Assembly: GCF_014334055.1 (NCBI RefSeq)
Contig: NZ_CP060490.1
Coordinates: forward strand, 248,001 to 312,000
Direction of reading: 5' to 3'
DNA: 64,000 bases
Origin: Oscillibacter hominis
GTDB lineage: Bacteria > Bacillota > Clostridia > Oscillospirales > Oscillospiraceae
The position numbers were made by a program, and so were the translations under genes. Numbering within the stretch: position 1 is the first letter of the stretch; each line of letters starts with the position of its first letter. The notes beneath the pieces are model-generated. The model did no database searches. It was given only the letters and a program-made list of their open reading frames with translations, and had not been told where the DNA came from. This document shows positions 36,265 through 47,288 of this stretch, one piece after another.

Positions 36265-36590
36265 AAGCAATAGAAGTGATCTGGATAATGGACGAAACAC
36301 CAGGCCGCAGTGTAGAGGGCAAGAGCCGTGCAGACGATCAGGACGCAGAGCAGCATACCCACCCAATCGTATTTGATCCGGCAGCGGCGCCGCGAGGCCA
36401 GCAGCGTCTCCACCCCCAGGCTCACCAGAGCCAGGGGGGCCGCCTGGAGAACCCAGCGCAGGTCAAGCTCTGGAAAAAACATGGAAATCAGCATAAAGAC
36501 TCCGGAGACCACCAGGACCAAGCCCATGGTAAACGTGCCCACCCGGCGGACACCGGGCTCCTTTTCTTGGACGGGAGCGGACTCATTCAT
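36261..36590 (-). CDS. Small membrane protein of the zinc-finger anti-sigma operon
   Basis: A 109-residue protein with about four hydrophobic segments (near residues 20-37, 45-65, 77-94 and the end). It resembles the small LiaI/LiaF-type (DUF5668) membrane modules, but the match is loose. Its start lies inside the end of the preceding gene, so it is the last member of a four-gene sigma operon. Function is not known; envelope-stress membrane protein is an inference. Confidence 0.6.
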   Translation of the reverse strand: MNESAPVQEKEPGVRRVGTFTMGLVLVVSGVFMLISMFFPELDLRWVLQAAPLALVSLGVETLLASRRRCRIKYDWVGMLLCVLIVCTALALYTAAWCFVHYPDHFYCF

Positions 36591-37233
36591 CCTGATTCGC
36601 CTCCTTGTGGCTGTCCTGGGTCAGCGTGATGGCCGCCGGTCCGGCCGGCTCACCCACAGGATCGGCGCTTTGCTGTGTTTCGCTTTGCTCCGGAGGGATA
36701 AAGGAGTAGTCCTCCTCGTCCTCATTGTTCCTGGGGCCGCGGATGAACCAGATGCCAAGGCAGATGATCAAAATGGTGACCACGGTCCTGGGCAGGGTGT
36801 ACATCACAAGGCTCCGGATCCACCAGAAGCCGTCCCAGTAATTGACGAGCAGGTCCATCAGCTGGTCAATCACCGTATTGTAGAATACATAGATGCCAAG
36901 GCCGACCAGCACCCAGCCGATGATGCTGTGGCGCCGCATGCACAGGGCACTGAGGCGCTGACTGTCCAACTCGGACAATCCGAACAGGTACTCATCGCTC
37001 TGCATGTCGTCTTCCGGCTGATTGCGGAGGTTGTAACTGTCAAAGAAGGCGTAGACCCAGATCACCGGCAGCAAAATAGCCAGTTCCCCGATGTTGAGAA
37101 AGGACGCGACGCCGATGATGGCACAGCATATCCCCAACAGGGATACGCCCCGCTTCATATATCCCTGATACATTTGGCCGCAGCCAGGGATACAAGCGCA
37201 GAGAAATAAGAGGATTCCACTTTTACGATTCAT
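36583..37233 (-). CDS. TM2-like multi-pass membrane protein of the sigma operon
   Basis: A 216-residue protein from ATG 37233; an upstream extension to 37410 would lie over the anti-sigma gene. The start has a CIPGCGQMYQGYMKRGVSLL segment like the TM2-domain signature, followed by several helices, then a helix pair around residues 105-125 and 145-165. The tail is acidic and cytoplasmic-looking. It overlaps genes on both sides by about ten bases, implying tight coupling to the anti-sigma factor. No enzyme function seen. Confidence 0.7.
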   Translation of the reverse strand: MNRKSGILLFLCACIPGCGQMYQGYMKRGVSLLGICCAIIGVASFLNIGELAILLPVIWVYAFFDSYNLRNQPEDDMQSDEYLFGLSELDSQRLSALCMRRHSIIGWVLVGLGIYVFYNTVIDQLMDLLVNYWDGFWWIRSLVMYTLPRTVVTILIICLGIWFIRGPRNNEDEEDYSFIPPEQSETQQSADPVGEPAGPAAITLTQDSHKEANQDE

Positions 37234-37711
37234 GATTTGTTTCCCTCCAATTGTGATTGCTGTTTCCGGAAAAGGCGCTGAACGCGCCGTCCAATTTGTC
37301 AAAGATGGAATTGAGCGAGTCATTCCATTGCTGGGGCCAGCTGCCCAGGTTCTGCGTAAAGGTCGTGTCCGATTGGGAGAGCTGACTGGAGCGCTCCACG
37401 ATGCCGCCAAAGATGCCGAATCCCCAGAGGGAGAACACGATGATGAGCGCGGCGGCCGCCGTGGCGTAGCGGCTGGTCAGGATACGGATGGAGCGCAGGC
37501 GGATCCGGTGCCACAGCCCGCCATGGCAGGAGCGCATGGGCATCTCCAGTTCAGTTTCCGCCAAAAGATCGGTATATCGCATCAGACACACGTCGCAGTA
37601 GGCAAGGTGCTCGGCGATCTCCAGCCGGGAGAGATCACTGAGTGCTCTGCCGCATTTCAAAGCGGACAGGGCCTCATCCGTCAGATGCCCATTTTCATGA
37701 AATAGTTCCAT
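37223..37711 (-). CDS. Zinc-finger anti-sigma factor
   Basis: A 162-residue single-span membrane protein. The cytoplasmic N-terminus holds the ZAS zinc motif HLAYCDVC (His-x3-Cys-x2-Cys) near residues 34-41. A membrane helix lies at about 83-103, and the outer domain is about 55 residues long. RBS GGAGGG. It overlaps the sigma gene by 17 bases, the usual arrangement for an anti-sigma partner. Signal and release mechanism unknown. Confidence 0.85.
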   Translation of the reverse strand: MELFHENGHLTDEALSALKCGRALSDLSRLEIAEHLAYCDVCLMRYTDLLAETELEMPMRSCHGGLWHRIRLRSIRILTSRYATAAAALIIVFSLWGFGIFGGIVERSSQLSQSDTTFTQNLGSWPQQWNDSLNSIFDKLDGAFSAFSGNSNHNWRETNHES

Positions 37712-38267
37712 TGCGCTCCCTCCTTTCCAATTCTTCCCGCAGCAGCCGCTTGCCGCGGGAGAGCTGCGTATGTATGGTTTTCACGGGTCTGCCCAAGGCC
37801 AAAGCGATTTCCTCCGGCTTTTTTTCTTCCAAAAGGGCCATAACGCAGACCCGGCGGTATGGCTCCTTCATCGCCCGGATCATATTCGCAATGGCGGATG
37901 CCTCGCTGCGGGCGATGGCCTGGGACTCCAGAGGCGGGGCGGTGGCCAGGGGCAGTGCGTCATCGCCGGGCAGGACCGTGCGGCGGCGGTAGGCGCTTTG
38001 CAGGTAGTCCTTTGCCTTATTGACGGCGATCCGGGCCAGCCACTGCTTGGCGTATCCCTCCGGACAGCTGTCACGGTGGGTATAGGCGGAGAGGAAGGTC
38101 TCTTGGGTCAGGTCCTCCGCTGCGGCACTGTCCTGCACCATCTGGCGGCAGACGGTGTAGACAAGCCGTTCATATTGGATGACCAGCTGGTCAAAGGATT
38201 CATTTGTCGTAGCCGGCCACCTCCCTGCTGCGCTGCGCTGTCTATGATACGATCCGCCCGGAGACAT
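37695..38267 (-). CDS. ECF-like RNA polymerase sigma factor (second)
   Basis: A 190-residue factor with region 2 (LVYTVCRQMVQDSAAAEDLT, then WLARIAVNKAKDYL) and region 4 (EEIALALGRPVKTIHTQLSR). The N-terminus is uncertain. The in-frame ATG at 38267 has only a weak GAAG before it, while a good GGGAGG lies inside the ORF without an ATG, GTG or TTG in frame after it; homology begins near NESFDQLV. It heads the operon with the zinc-finger anti-sigma factor and two membrane proteins. Confidence 0.88.
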   Translation of the reverse strand: MSPGGSYHRQRSAAGRWPATTNESFDQLVIQYERLVYTVCRQMVQDSAAAEDLTQETFLSAYTHRDSCPEGYAKQWLARIAVNKAKDYLQSAYRRRTVLPGDDALPLATAPPLESQAIARSEASAIANMIRAMKEPYRRVCVMALLEEKKPEEIALALGRPVKTIHTQLSRGKRLLREELERRERNGTIS

Positions 38268-38329
38268 TTCTTCAAAAAGAGAAAATTTTTTAAAATACCG
38301 TGGGCGGGACGCTCTATTGCGGGTCTTTA

Positions 38330-38368
38330 TAAAAAAAGGCCGTTTGCCTTTTTAAAAGGCAAACGGCC
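38330..38368 (-). terminator. secG terminator
   Basis: On the minus strand GGGCCGTTTGCCTTTT pairs with AAAAGGCAAACGGCC and ends in seven T. Confidence 0.85.
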
Positions 38369-38385
38369 CGGGAAAGCAAAGAGAC

Positions 38386-38616
38386 TTACTGGAGAATATT
38401 CAGAACCAGGGTCAGCACAATGAAAACAGCACCCACCCACTTGGTGGCGCGGGCCAGCTTGGCATCCATGGTCTTTGCCTGGTTTTTCGCCATAAAGGAA
38501 TCGGCCACGCCGCCGATGCTGCCGGACAGGCCGGCGCTCTTACCGGACTGGAACAGGACGATCAGAGTAATGGCCAGGCCGCAGAGCAATTGAAGAATCG
38601 TAATTGCCAAAGTCAT
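38386..38616 (-). CDS. secG: Preprotein translocase subunit SecG
   Basis: A 76-residue two-helix protein that stimulates SecYE. ATG 38616 follows GGAGGG; an upstream in-frame start at 38664 is ignored. Helix 1 is followed by LFQSGKSAGLSGSIGG, the conserved SecG loop, and helix 2 ends the protein. Single-gene unit with its own terminator. Confidence 0.94.
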   Translation of the reverse strand: MTLAITILQLLCGLAITLIVLFQSGKSAGLSGSIGGVADSFMAKNQAKTMDAKLARATKWVGAVFIVLTLVLNILQ

Positions 38617-38767
38617 AATGGATAACCCTCCAAAAAATTTTAATCCATGCGCGAACGCAGACATATCACAGACTTAAATGTTACCATAGAAAACTCTGAT
38701 TTTCAAGTGGGAAAAGCAGTTTTTTTCAGATTTTCGGGCATGTGCGGAAAAGTTTTTTACAATGTAT

Positions 38768-38782
38768 GAAACAAATGTTTGC
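38768..38782. promoter_or_regulatory. Candidate LexA (SOS) box
   Basis: GAAACAAATGTTTGC resembles the Gram-positive box CGAAC-N4-GTTCG with half-sites AAAC and GTTT. It overlaps the lexA -35 box, where autorepression would act. The left half is degenerate. Confidence 0.5.
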
Positions 38783-38807
38783 TTTTTAAATGCAGCTGTG
38801 GTACACT
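38779..38807 (+). promoter_or_regulatory. lexA promoter
   Basis: TTGCTT at 38779-38784, 17 bases, TACACT at 38802-38807 preceded by TGG (extended -10). Confidence 0.7.
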
Positions 38808-38839
38808 GAAAAAAACAAAAAGAAGCGGGAGGTAGTCGG

Positions 38840-39475
38840 ATGCCGGTGCTCTCTAAGATGCAGCAGAAAATTTACGATTTTATTGAATCCTTTGTACAGG
38901 ATCAGGGCTATCCGCCCTCCGTGCGGGAGATCGGCGACGCAGTGGGCTTAAAATCCCCCTCCACGGTCCACTTCCATCTGAAGCACCTGGAGGAGCTGGG
39001 TGTGCTGCAAAAAAGCGCGGGCAAGGGCCGGGCCCTGGCGCTGGTTGCATCGCCGAAAAAGGCGGTTCCGGAGCCGGCTGCAACTCTACTCCCTCAGGAG
39101 GAAGCGGAACACCAGATTCCCATTGTGGGCAATGTGGCGGCCGGCAGCCCGATCCTGGCGGAGGAGTGCATTGAGGACTATTTGACCTTTGACACCGGCG
39201 GCCGGGGCGGCGAGTGCTTTGCCCTGCGGGTGCGGGGTGAATCCATGATCAACGCAGGTATCTTAGACGGGGACCTGGTGGTGGTGCGCCAGCAGCCCGA
39301 TGCCGTGAGCGGCGAGATCGTGGTGGCGCTTTTGGAGGATGAGGCCACGGTCAAGCGGCTGTCCCGGAAAAACGGACAGACCTGGCTGCTGCCGGAAAAT
39401 GAGGCCTATCAGCCCATTGACGGAACATATGCCCGGATTTTGGGCAAGGTTATGGCGGTTGTTCGCCGGTATTGA
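38840..39475 (+). CDS. lexA: LexA repressor
   Basis: SOS-response repressor of 211 residues. The N-terminal winged helix is seen in GYPPSVREIGDAVGLKSPST. The self-cleavage site is Ala101-Gly102 in VAAGSP, and the catalytic pair is Ser135 (RGESMINAG) and Lys172 (EATVKRLSR). RBS GGGAGG. A SOS-like box overlaps its promoter. Confidence 0.96.
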   Translation: MPVLSKMQQKIYDFIESFVQDQGYPPSVREIGDAVGLKSPSTVHFHLKHLEELGVLQKSAGKGRALALVASPKKAVPEPAATLLPQEEAEHQIPIVGNVAAGSPILAEECIEDYLTFDTGGRGGECFALRVRGESMINAGILDGDLVVVRQQPDAVSGEIVVALLEDEATVKRLSRKNGQTWLLPENEAYQPIDGTYARILGKVMAVVRRY

Positions 39476-39478
39476 TTG

Positions 39479-39511
39479 AAAAGAGACAGGGGAGCTTCCC
39501 CTGTCTCTTTT
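39479..39511. terminator. lexA terminator
   Basis: AAAAGAGACAGGGGA pairs with TCCCCTGTCTCTTTT; symmetric enough to serve the convergent gene too. Confidence 0.88.
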
Positions 39512-39533
39512 GCGCCTTCACCCTGATGGACAG

Positions 39534-41066
39534 CTATTGGGCCAGGTGGATGGCCCACCCCTCCAGGCCGTGGAAGGGATCGGTGGCGGTGGGGGAGAGG
39601 CCCTCCATCACACCGGACTGGGTCAGGACGGAGGTGGTCTTGAAGCACACCGGGAGGATAGGCGCCTGATACTGAAGATGGCGGCAAAGGGCGTCCATGG
39701 CGCTCTCGCGGCTTTCGGCCGCACCGTAGGCGCTCAGAAGCTGATCCGTGGCCGCGTCGCTGTAGCGGCCGTAGTTCAGCGTTCCGCCGGTGCCCACCAG
39801 GGATGAGAGGTCCCAGTCCGGGCTGAGGCGGACTTCACCATAGTAGAGGTCGAACCGTCCGGCCGATAGGGCCGCGGTAAACTCCTCCCAGGGCAGAACC
39901 TCCACCTCCACCGTCAGGTCGCAGACAGAAAGGGAGGAGGCGATATACTTGGCCACCGACACCTTAAAGGGGTTCTCTTCGTTGACCAGCATGGTCAGTG
40001 TGTGGTGGGCCCCGCTGTTCAGGCCGGCTGTATTCAGGGCCGATTCAAAGTCCTCATAGGAGTAGGCGCGCTCCAGGCCAGTGGGATAGAGACTGGAAGC
40101 TGGGGAGATGGGGAACTGGGACGGCGTGCCGTGGCCGGACAAAAAGGCACTGACCGCCGTGGGGCGGTTGATCCCCAGGCTCAGCGCCCGGCGTACCGCC
40201 GCGTCGGAGAGCAGGGTGCGTGAGACATTCAGCCCCACGTACTGTAGGATCGTGGTGTCGGTGTCGCTGAAGGTGATGCTCCCCGTGGTGCTGACGGTCT
40301 TGGCCCCGGTGAGGTCGGCGGTGATGAGCTGGATCTCGTGGGAGGTGAACTGGTAGAGCGTGGTGTCCATGTCCGGGGACTCCACCAGCTCAATCCGCTC
40401 CGCCGGAGCGGGTTTGGCGCCCCACCAGGCCGGGTTCGCCCGGAGATAGGGGCCGTTTTCATCGGTCATATAGAGGTAGGGGCCGGTGCCCAGGGGCACT
40501 GTGTTGCCCTCTGTGCCATGTTTGACGATGGGGATGTCCAGCAGGGAGGGCAGGGAGGTGTTGGCGGAGGAGAGCACCACTGTCACCACGTTGCCGCTGC
40601 CTGTGATGGAAGCGACGTCGTCAAAGCGGGCGGCGTAGCGATCTGAGGTGCGGGCACGGTTCAGTTGGGCGGCCACGTCCTCGCCGGTGAGCCCGGAGCC
40701 GTCGCTGAAGGTCACTCCGGTGCGCAGGGTAAAGGTATAGGTCAGCGTTTCAGCCTGATAGCTGAACTCGTCGCAGAGGGAGTTTTGGGGCGCGAAAGTC
40801 TCGTCCAGACGGAAGAGCCCCTCGTACAGCAGGGCGCCCACTGTCTGCTGGATCCCGTCGGCGCAGGTGATGGGATCCAGTGTCTGATCCGGCAGGTAGG
40901 GCAGCGCAAATTGCTCCGGCAGGGCGGCAGGCTCCTCCACCTCCGGAGGCTCAGCGCTGGAGTCGATCACGGTGGTGTCGCCGGGCAGAGTCTCTCCTTC
41001 GCTCCAGCAGCCGCTGAGCAAAAGGGCAGCTGCCAGCACGATGGCGCTCAGGCGGATTCGTCTCAT
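39534..41066 (-). CDS. Peptide/oligopeptide ABC transporter substrate-binding lipoprotein
   Basis: A 510-residue family 5 extracellular solute-binding protein (OppA/DppA-like). ATG 41066 behind TGGAGG is chosen; the ORF runs further upstream without support. A lipoprotein signal ends in LLLSGC (Cys near residue 20). Typical family stretches are LYEGLFRLDE, YTFTLRTGVTFSDG and VRRALSLGINR. No permease or ATPase genes adjoin it, so it is an orphan subunit here. Ligand unknown. Confidence 0.88.
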   Translation of the reverse strand: MRRIRLSAIVLAAALLLSGCWSEGETLPGDTTVIDSSAEPPEVEEPAALPEQFALPYLPDQTLDPITCADGIQQTVGALLYEGLFRLDETFAPQNSLCDEFSYQAETLTYTFTLRTGVTFSDGSGLTGEDVAAQLNRARTSDRYAARFDDVASITGSGNVVTVVLSSANTSLPSLLDIPIVKHGTEGNTVPLGTGPYLYMTDENGPYLRANPAWWGAKPAPAERIELVESPDMDTTLYQFTSHEIQLITADLTGAKTVSTTGSITFSDTDTTILQYVGLNVSRTLLSDAAVRRALSLGINRPTAVSAFLSGHGTPSQFPISPASSLYPTGLERAYSYEDFESALNTAGLNSGAHHTLTMLVNEENPFKVSVAKYIASSLSVCDLTVEVEVLPWEEFTAALSAGRFDLYYGEVRLSPDWDLSSLVGTGGTLNYGRYSDAATDQLLSAYGAAESRESAMDALCRHLQYQAPILPVCFKTTSVLTQSGVMEGLSPTATDPFHGLEGWAIHLAQ

Positions 41067-41082
41067 GGTATTCCTCCAAAGA

Positions 41083-41114
41083 AAGGGCGGCAGGAGAAAA
41101 GCTCCCTGCCGCCC
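41083..41114 (-). terminator. pgeF terminator
   Basis: On the minus strand GGGCGGCAGGGAG pairs with CTCCTGCCGCCC (one bulge) and TTTCTTT follows. Confidence 0.7.
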
Positions 41115-41119
41115 GGTTG

Positions 41120-41929
41120 TCAATTCAGCGCGATCATGGCCGCCTGAGCGCCCCGGACATTCCCCACCTTGCGGTACGACCAGAAGAGGTCTGTCCGGCA
41201 CGCGGTGCAGAGATCGCAGATGTCCACCTGGCCGGAGGGGACGCCCAGGTCCAGCAGCCACCGGGCATTGAGCCCTTTCAGGTCCACATGCCACTTTGGG
41301 CCGCGGCGCTGGAAAAAGGGCTCGGCCTCATTGCCGAAGGCGGCGCGCATAGCCTGGGGGACGTCGTCGTCGGTTTCAAAGCAGCACTGGCCGATGGAAG
41401 GGCCGAATGCTGCGCGCAGGTCCTCTGGCTTTGCGCCGTAGACGCGGCCCATCTCCAAAGCGGTTTTGCGGAGGACCCCGTTGGCCACGCCGCGCCATCC
41501 GGCATGGACAGCGCCCACGCACCTGGTGACGGGGTCATAGAGGAGAACGGTGCCGCAGTCGGCGGAAAAGACCGTCAGGGCAAGGCCCGGCACATTGGTG
41601 ATGATGGCGTCGGTGAGGTAGTCCCGCTCCCGGAACAGCCCTTTGCCTGCATCCTTCTCCGAGGCGATCAGCACATGGTCCTCGTGGACCTGGCGGGATA
41701 GGACCGTGCGTCCGGCGTCCACACCGATGGCGCCGCAGAACCGGCGGTAGTTTTCCAGCACATGGTCCATGTCGTCGCCGCGGCCCACGCCTAAGTTGAG
41801 GCTGTCCCAGGGCGGGACGCTGACGCCTCCGAGGCGGGTGGAAAAGCCGTGAGCGACGCCGCCGCAGCGGTCCAACAGGGGGGAGGTGAGGAAGGTGGGC
41901 TGCCCCACCGTGCGCATGGTAAAGGTCAT
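41120..41929 (-). CDS. pgeF: Peptidoglycan editing factor PgeF (YfiH/laccase-domain family)
   Basis: A 269-residue protein with the family's metal/catalytic pattern: a His in SRQVHEDH, the Cys in SADCGTVLLYD and the His in VHAGWRGVANG. E. coli PgeF keeps the wrong amino acid out of the peptidoglycan stem peptide; some members act on purine nucleosides. RBS AGGAGG. It lies 32 bases after secA and may be transcribed with it. Confidence 0.92.
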   Translation of the reverse strand: MTFTMRTVGQPTFLTSPLLDRCGGVAHGFSTRLGGVSVPPWDSLNLGVGRGDDMDHVLENYRRFCGAIGVDAGRTVLSRQVHEDHVLIASEKDAGKGLFRERDYLTDAIITNVPGLALTVFSADCGTVLLYDPVTRCVGAVHAGWRGVANGVLRKTALEMGRVYGAKPEDLRAAFGPSIGQCCFETDDDVPQAMRAAFGNEAEPFFQRRGPKWHVDLKGLNARWLLDLGVPSGQVDICDLCTACRTDLFWSYRKVGNVRGAQAAMIALN

Positions 41930-41961
41930 AGGCGCCTCCTGATCGAAGTCTGCGCCCAGGT

Positions 41962-44697
<2,736 letters not shown>

Positions 44698-44757
44698 TTT
44701 ATGAAAACATCCTTTCCAATCCCGTATGCGCGGGACAGAGTAATCAACAGATTTGTT

Positions 44758-44786
44758 ATTTTAATAGGTATCCGATAAAATAGCAA
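44758..44786 (-). promoter_or_regulatory. secA promoter
   Basis: Minus strand: TTGCTA (44786-44781), 17-base spacer, TAAAAT (44763-44758). A second possible promoter (TTCTAC-17-TACACT) lies just upstream. Confidence 0.6.
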
Positions 44787-44846
44787 GTGTAGCATATCAC
44801 AAGTTCCTGTAGAATGCAAAGAAAAATCGGCCATGGGGAAAAAAGT

Positions 44847-45683
44847 TCACAATTGAGAAAAGAATCCGTTCAGGGGCAGGACCAAACTGCCGCTTTCCCC
44901 TTTGCGCACCTCACCGGTGATGGTCAGCGTGTCCACCCTGCCATCCTTCCATCCGGCGCGGACCTCGATGATGCCGCCCGGCTGGCGCAGGGCCACGGTG
45001 TAGGGCGCGCCGGTGCGCTGGGCCAGATAGCAGCCGATGGCGGCGCTGCCGCTGCCGCAGCCCCGCTCCCACACGGAGGTGTGGGTGGCGGCCACATAGA
45101 CCAGGGGGGAGAAGGAGAGGGCGTCCTCGTCAAAGAGCAGGATGCCGGCGGCGTCGGCCTTCAAAGTGGCGCACAGCAGCTGGACTGCGTCCTCCGCCTG
45201 GGGGTGGGTGAGCGCGCCGGCGGGCACGATGCAGTGGACGATGCCGGGGAAAAAAACGGCGGGACAGGAGAGCATCCGGTCCCCGGCCACCACGTCGATC
45301 TCCCGGATGCGCTCTGGCAGGGGCATGTCCACCGTGCCCAGACAGCACTCGGTCCCCATCTGGACATGGCAGGTCAAAATCCCGGATTCACCGGAGACCT
45401 CCATGGGAATGTCCGCCGCATCGCCGCTGGCCAGGCCATCCTCCCAGGCCAGCAGCGCGGCCAGGGACATGGCGGCGTTGCCGCAGAACTCACCGCCCAT
45501 CATCTGCAGCCGGGCCCTGGCGCCGCGGGCCGAAGCGCTCTCCAAAAACCCCACCTGCTCCGCGTCGGGGTTGCTGCGCAGCAGCAGCTGTGCCACCGAC
45601 GGCTGGGCGGAGCGGGGCACAGTCGTTCGAACCAGCAGCGTGATGTTTTTGGTGGGGTCAAGGGTGATATAGGAAATCTCCAT
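44847..45683 (-). CDS. Diaminopimelate-epimerase-fold racemase, CntK-like
   Basis: A 278-residue protein with the two active-site cysteines of cofactor-independent DapF-type racemases: GGEFCGNAAMS and ERGCGSGSAAIG. It lacks several DapF signature residues and is closer in style to the CntK histidine racemase group that makes D-His for metallophores. No nicotianamine-synthase-like partner is nearby, so substrate is open. ATG 45683 is preferred over an upstream TTG that lies three bases after GGAGG. Monocistronic. Confidence 0.75.
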   Translation of the reverse strand: MEISYITLDPTKNITLLVRTTVPRSAQPSVAQLLLRSNPDAEQVGFLESASARGARARLQMMGGEFCGNAAMSLAALLAWEDGLASGDAADIPMEVSGESGILTCHVQMGTECCLGTVDMPLPERIREIDVVAGDRMLSCPAVFFPGIVHCIVPAGALTHPQAEDAVQLLCATLKADAAGILLFDEDALSFSPLVYVAATHTSVWERGCGSGSAAIGCYLAQRTGAPYTVALRQPGGIIEVRAGWKDGRVDTLTITGEVRKGESGSLVLPLNGFFSQL

Positions 45684-45763
45684 GATGATCAATGTCCTCC
45701 AGATATGCCTGTGGGGATCAGGCGAATTCGACTCTCTTTTCCAATATTTGCAGGAATTTTAAA

Positions 45764-45792
45764 ATTATACTATATGAGGGGAAAAAAGTCAC
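45764..45792 (-). promoter_or_regulatory. Promoter of the CntK-like gene
   Basis: Minus strand: GTGACT (45792-45787), 17 bases, consensus TATAAT (45769-45764). Confidence 0.55.
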
Positions 45793-45852
45793 GCACTCTT
45801 TCGGGAGTACTGTGGGAAGCTGTAACTGTTTTTGGTAAAATTGTAACCGGAT

Positions 45853-45886
45853 GTCAATTGAATTGACTTTTGGAACATGGTAACAT
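45853..45886 (+). promoter_or_regulatory. Promoter with operator-like palindrome for the lipoprotein gene
   Basis: TTGAAT (45858-45863), 17 bases, TAACAT (45881-45886) preceded by TGG. The palindrome GTCAATT-G-AATTGAC (45853-45867) covers the -35 box, where a repressor would block polymerase. Confidence 0.55.
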
Positions 45887-45929
45887 GGACGCAAATCGCG
45901 CATAGAAAAAAGATTTGAGGTGCATTGTG

Positions 45930-46951
45930 TTGACAATCGGAGGACATGGAAAGCGCGTGCTGCTCACGCTGATTGCTTTGGCCCTTTTTCTGAGTGTTTT
46001 GAGCGGATGCGGAACGAATGGGCAGACGGAACCCCGGGAGGATGGTTCCGCGCCGAAGGAGGATGGAGAACCGGCGGAGCAGGGGGAGCCGCTCCCGGAT
46101 GCGCTGCCGCTGGAGTTCGTGTTTGCCAGCGGTGCCGGCGCATGGGGAACTGAACTCACTCTGAACCGGGACGGCTCATTCGCAGGGCAGTACAGCGATT
46201 CTGAGATGGGGGAGAGCGGCGAGGGCTATTCCAAAGGCTCGGTCTACGTCTGTGCGTTCAGCGGCCGGTTTGAAGAGATCAAACAGGTGGATGACACCAC
46301 GTACTCCATGAAATTAGGAGAGATCAAAGTGACAGATGAGCCGGGCAAGGAGTGGATCGAGGAGGAAATCCGGTATGTGGCCTCAGACCCCTTTGGGATA
46401 GCGGGCGGAGAGACGTTTTTCCTCTACACGCCGGAGACGCCCCTTGAAGGACTCTCCGAGGAGTTCCTGAGCTGGTGGCCCGACAATTACCGTAGGGAGA
46501 CGGACGCCCTGCAAACACTGGCCTGCTATGGGCTCAGGAACCAGGAGACGGAGCAAGGCTTCTTTGCCGTCGAATCAGGCAAAGGGAGTACTTTGGAGAG
46601 TACGGGGGAGAGAACGGCGACCGGAACTACGTCTGCGGCTTTTTGAAGCTCTATTATTACGATTTGGGTACAGGCCTTGAGGACCTCAAACATCCGGTTT
46701 ACAGCAGTAGCGGCGGAGCGGGAAACCCTGTCCGCATCACCCTTTCGTCCGATGGGACGCTGACGGATTTTCAGGAGACCTATGACGGTGCGGACAACAC
46801 CAGGCGGATTGAGGAGCTGTGCGGCCCACTGAGCGGCCTGGCGGATGCGCTGAACAGCGGGACCGACCTGCCGGACGGAAAGCGGGAGCTGACGCCGAAG
46901 GATGACACGCTGCTGCGGATGTACCTGGATTACTATTTTTCTGAAGATTGA
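45930..46951 (+). pseudogene. Frameshifted lipoprotein of unknown function
   Basis: Two adjoining frames form one broken gene. The first (to 46646) starts at a TTG behind GAGGTG and has a lipobox, LSVLSGC. It then has an acidic linker and a beta-rich domain including FVFASGAGAWGTELTLN. The second frame (main part 46643-46951) continues KLYYYDLGTGLEDLKHP to an acidic end. Read back from 46643, the second frame gives YFGEYGGENGDRNYVCGFLK across the tail of the first, so the slip lies near 46575-46590, around AAAGGG. A real mutation or a sequence error are both possible. No known family recognised. Confidence 0.75.
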
Positions 46952-46956
46952 ATAAA

Positions 46957-46985
46957 GGGGGGAGAGGCGGGCCTCTCCCCTCTTA
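46957..46985 (+). terminator. Terminator after the lipoprotein gene
   Basis: GGGGAGAGGC pairs with GCCTCTCCCC; the tail TCTT is short. Confidence 0.6.
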
Positions 46986-47099
46986 GGCTTGCGGAGCAGA
47001 GAGATCGCCCTCCGGCAGGGAGGCATGTATCGTCAAGGGGAAGAAGGCGGCCCAGCTGCCGGGCGCCGGAGGCGGTGCGGGGCGAATGCGGGCAATTAC

Positions 47100-47128
47100 T
47101 TGCTCTTGCGGGGGAAAGGTGTTACACT
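47100..47128 (+). promoter_or_regulatory. Promoter of the beta-CASP/RlmD pair
   Basis: TTGCTC (47100-47105), 17 bases, TACACT (47123-47128). The rest of 46986-47288 holds no credible gene. Confidence 0.55.
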
Positions 47129-47288
47129 ATGGAAAAATAGCGCAGAGCGCTGTTTTCCACCATGGCTGTCCAGCCTGAACGACTGCCGCCGGCTGAGCCG
47201 GGGGCAGCAGTCCGGTTCCGGGCGTGTCCGGGAGGAATCAAAACCGCGGCCGAAGGCTGCGGTTCCATCAAAATAAGGAGGACGACCC

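Noticed and set aside
46989..47276. 95-residue ORF before the beta-CASP gene
   Set aside because: Low-complexity Arg/Gly composition, overlaps the promoter and lacks an RBS.
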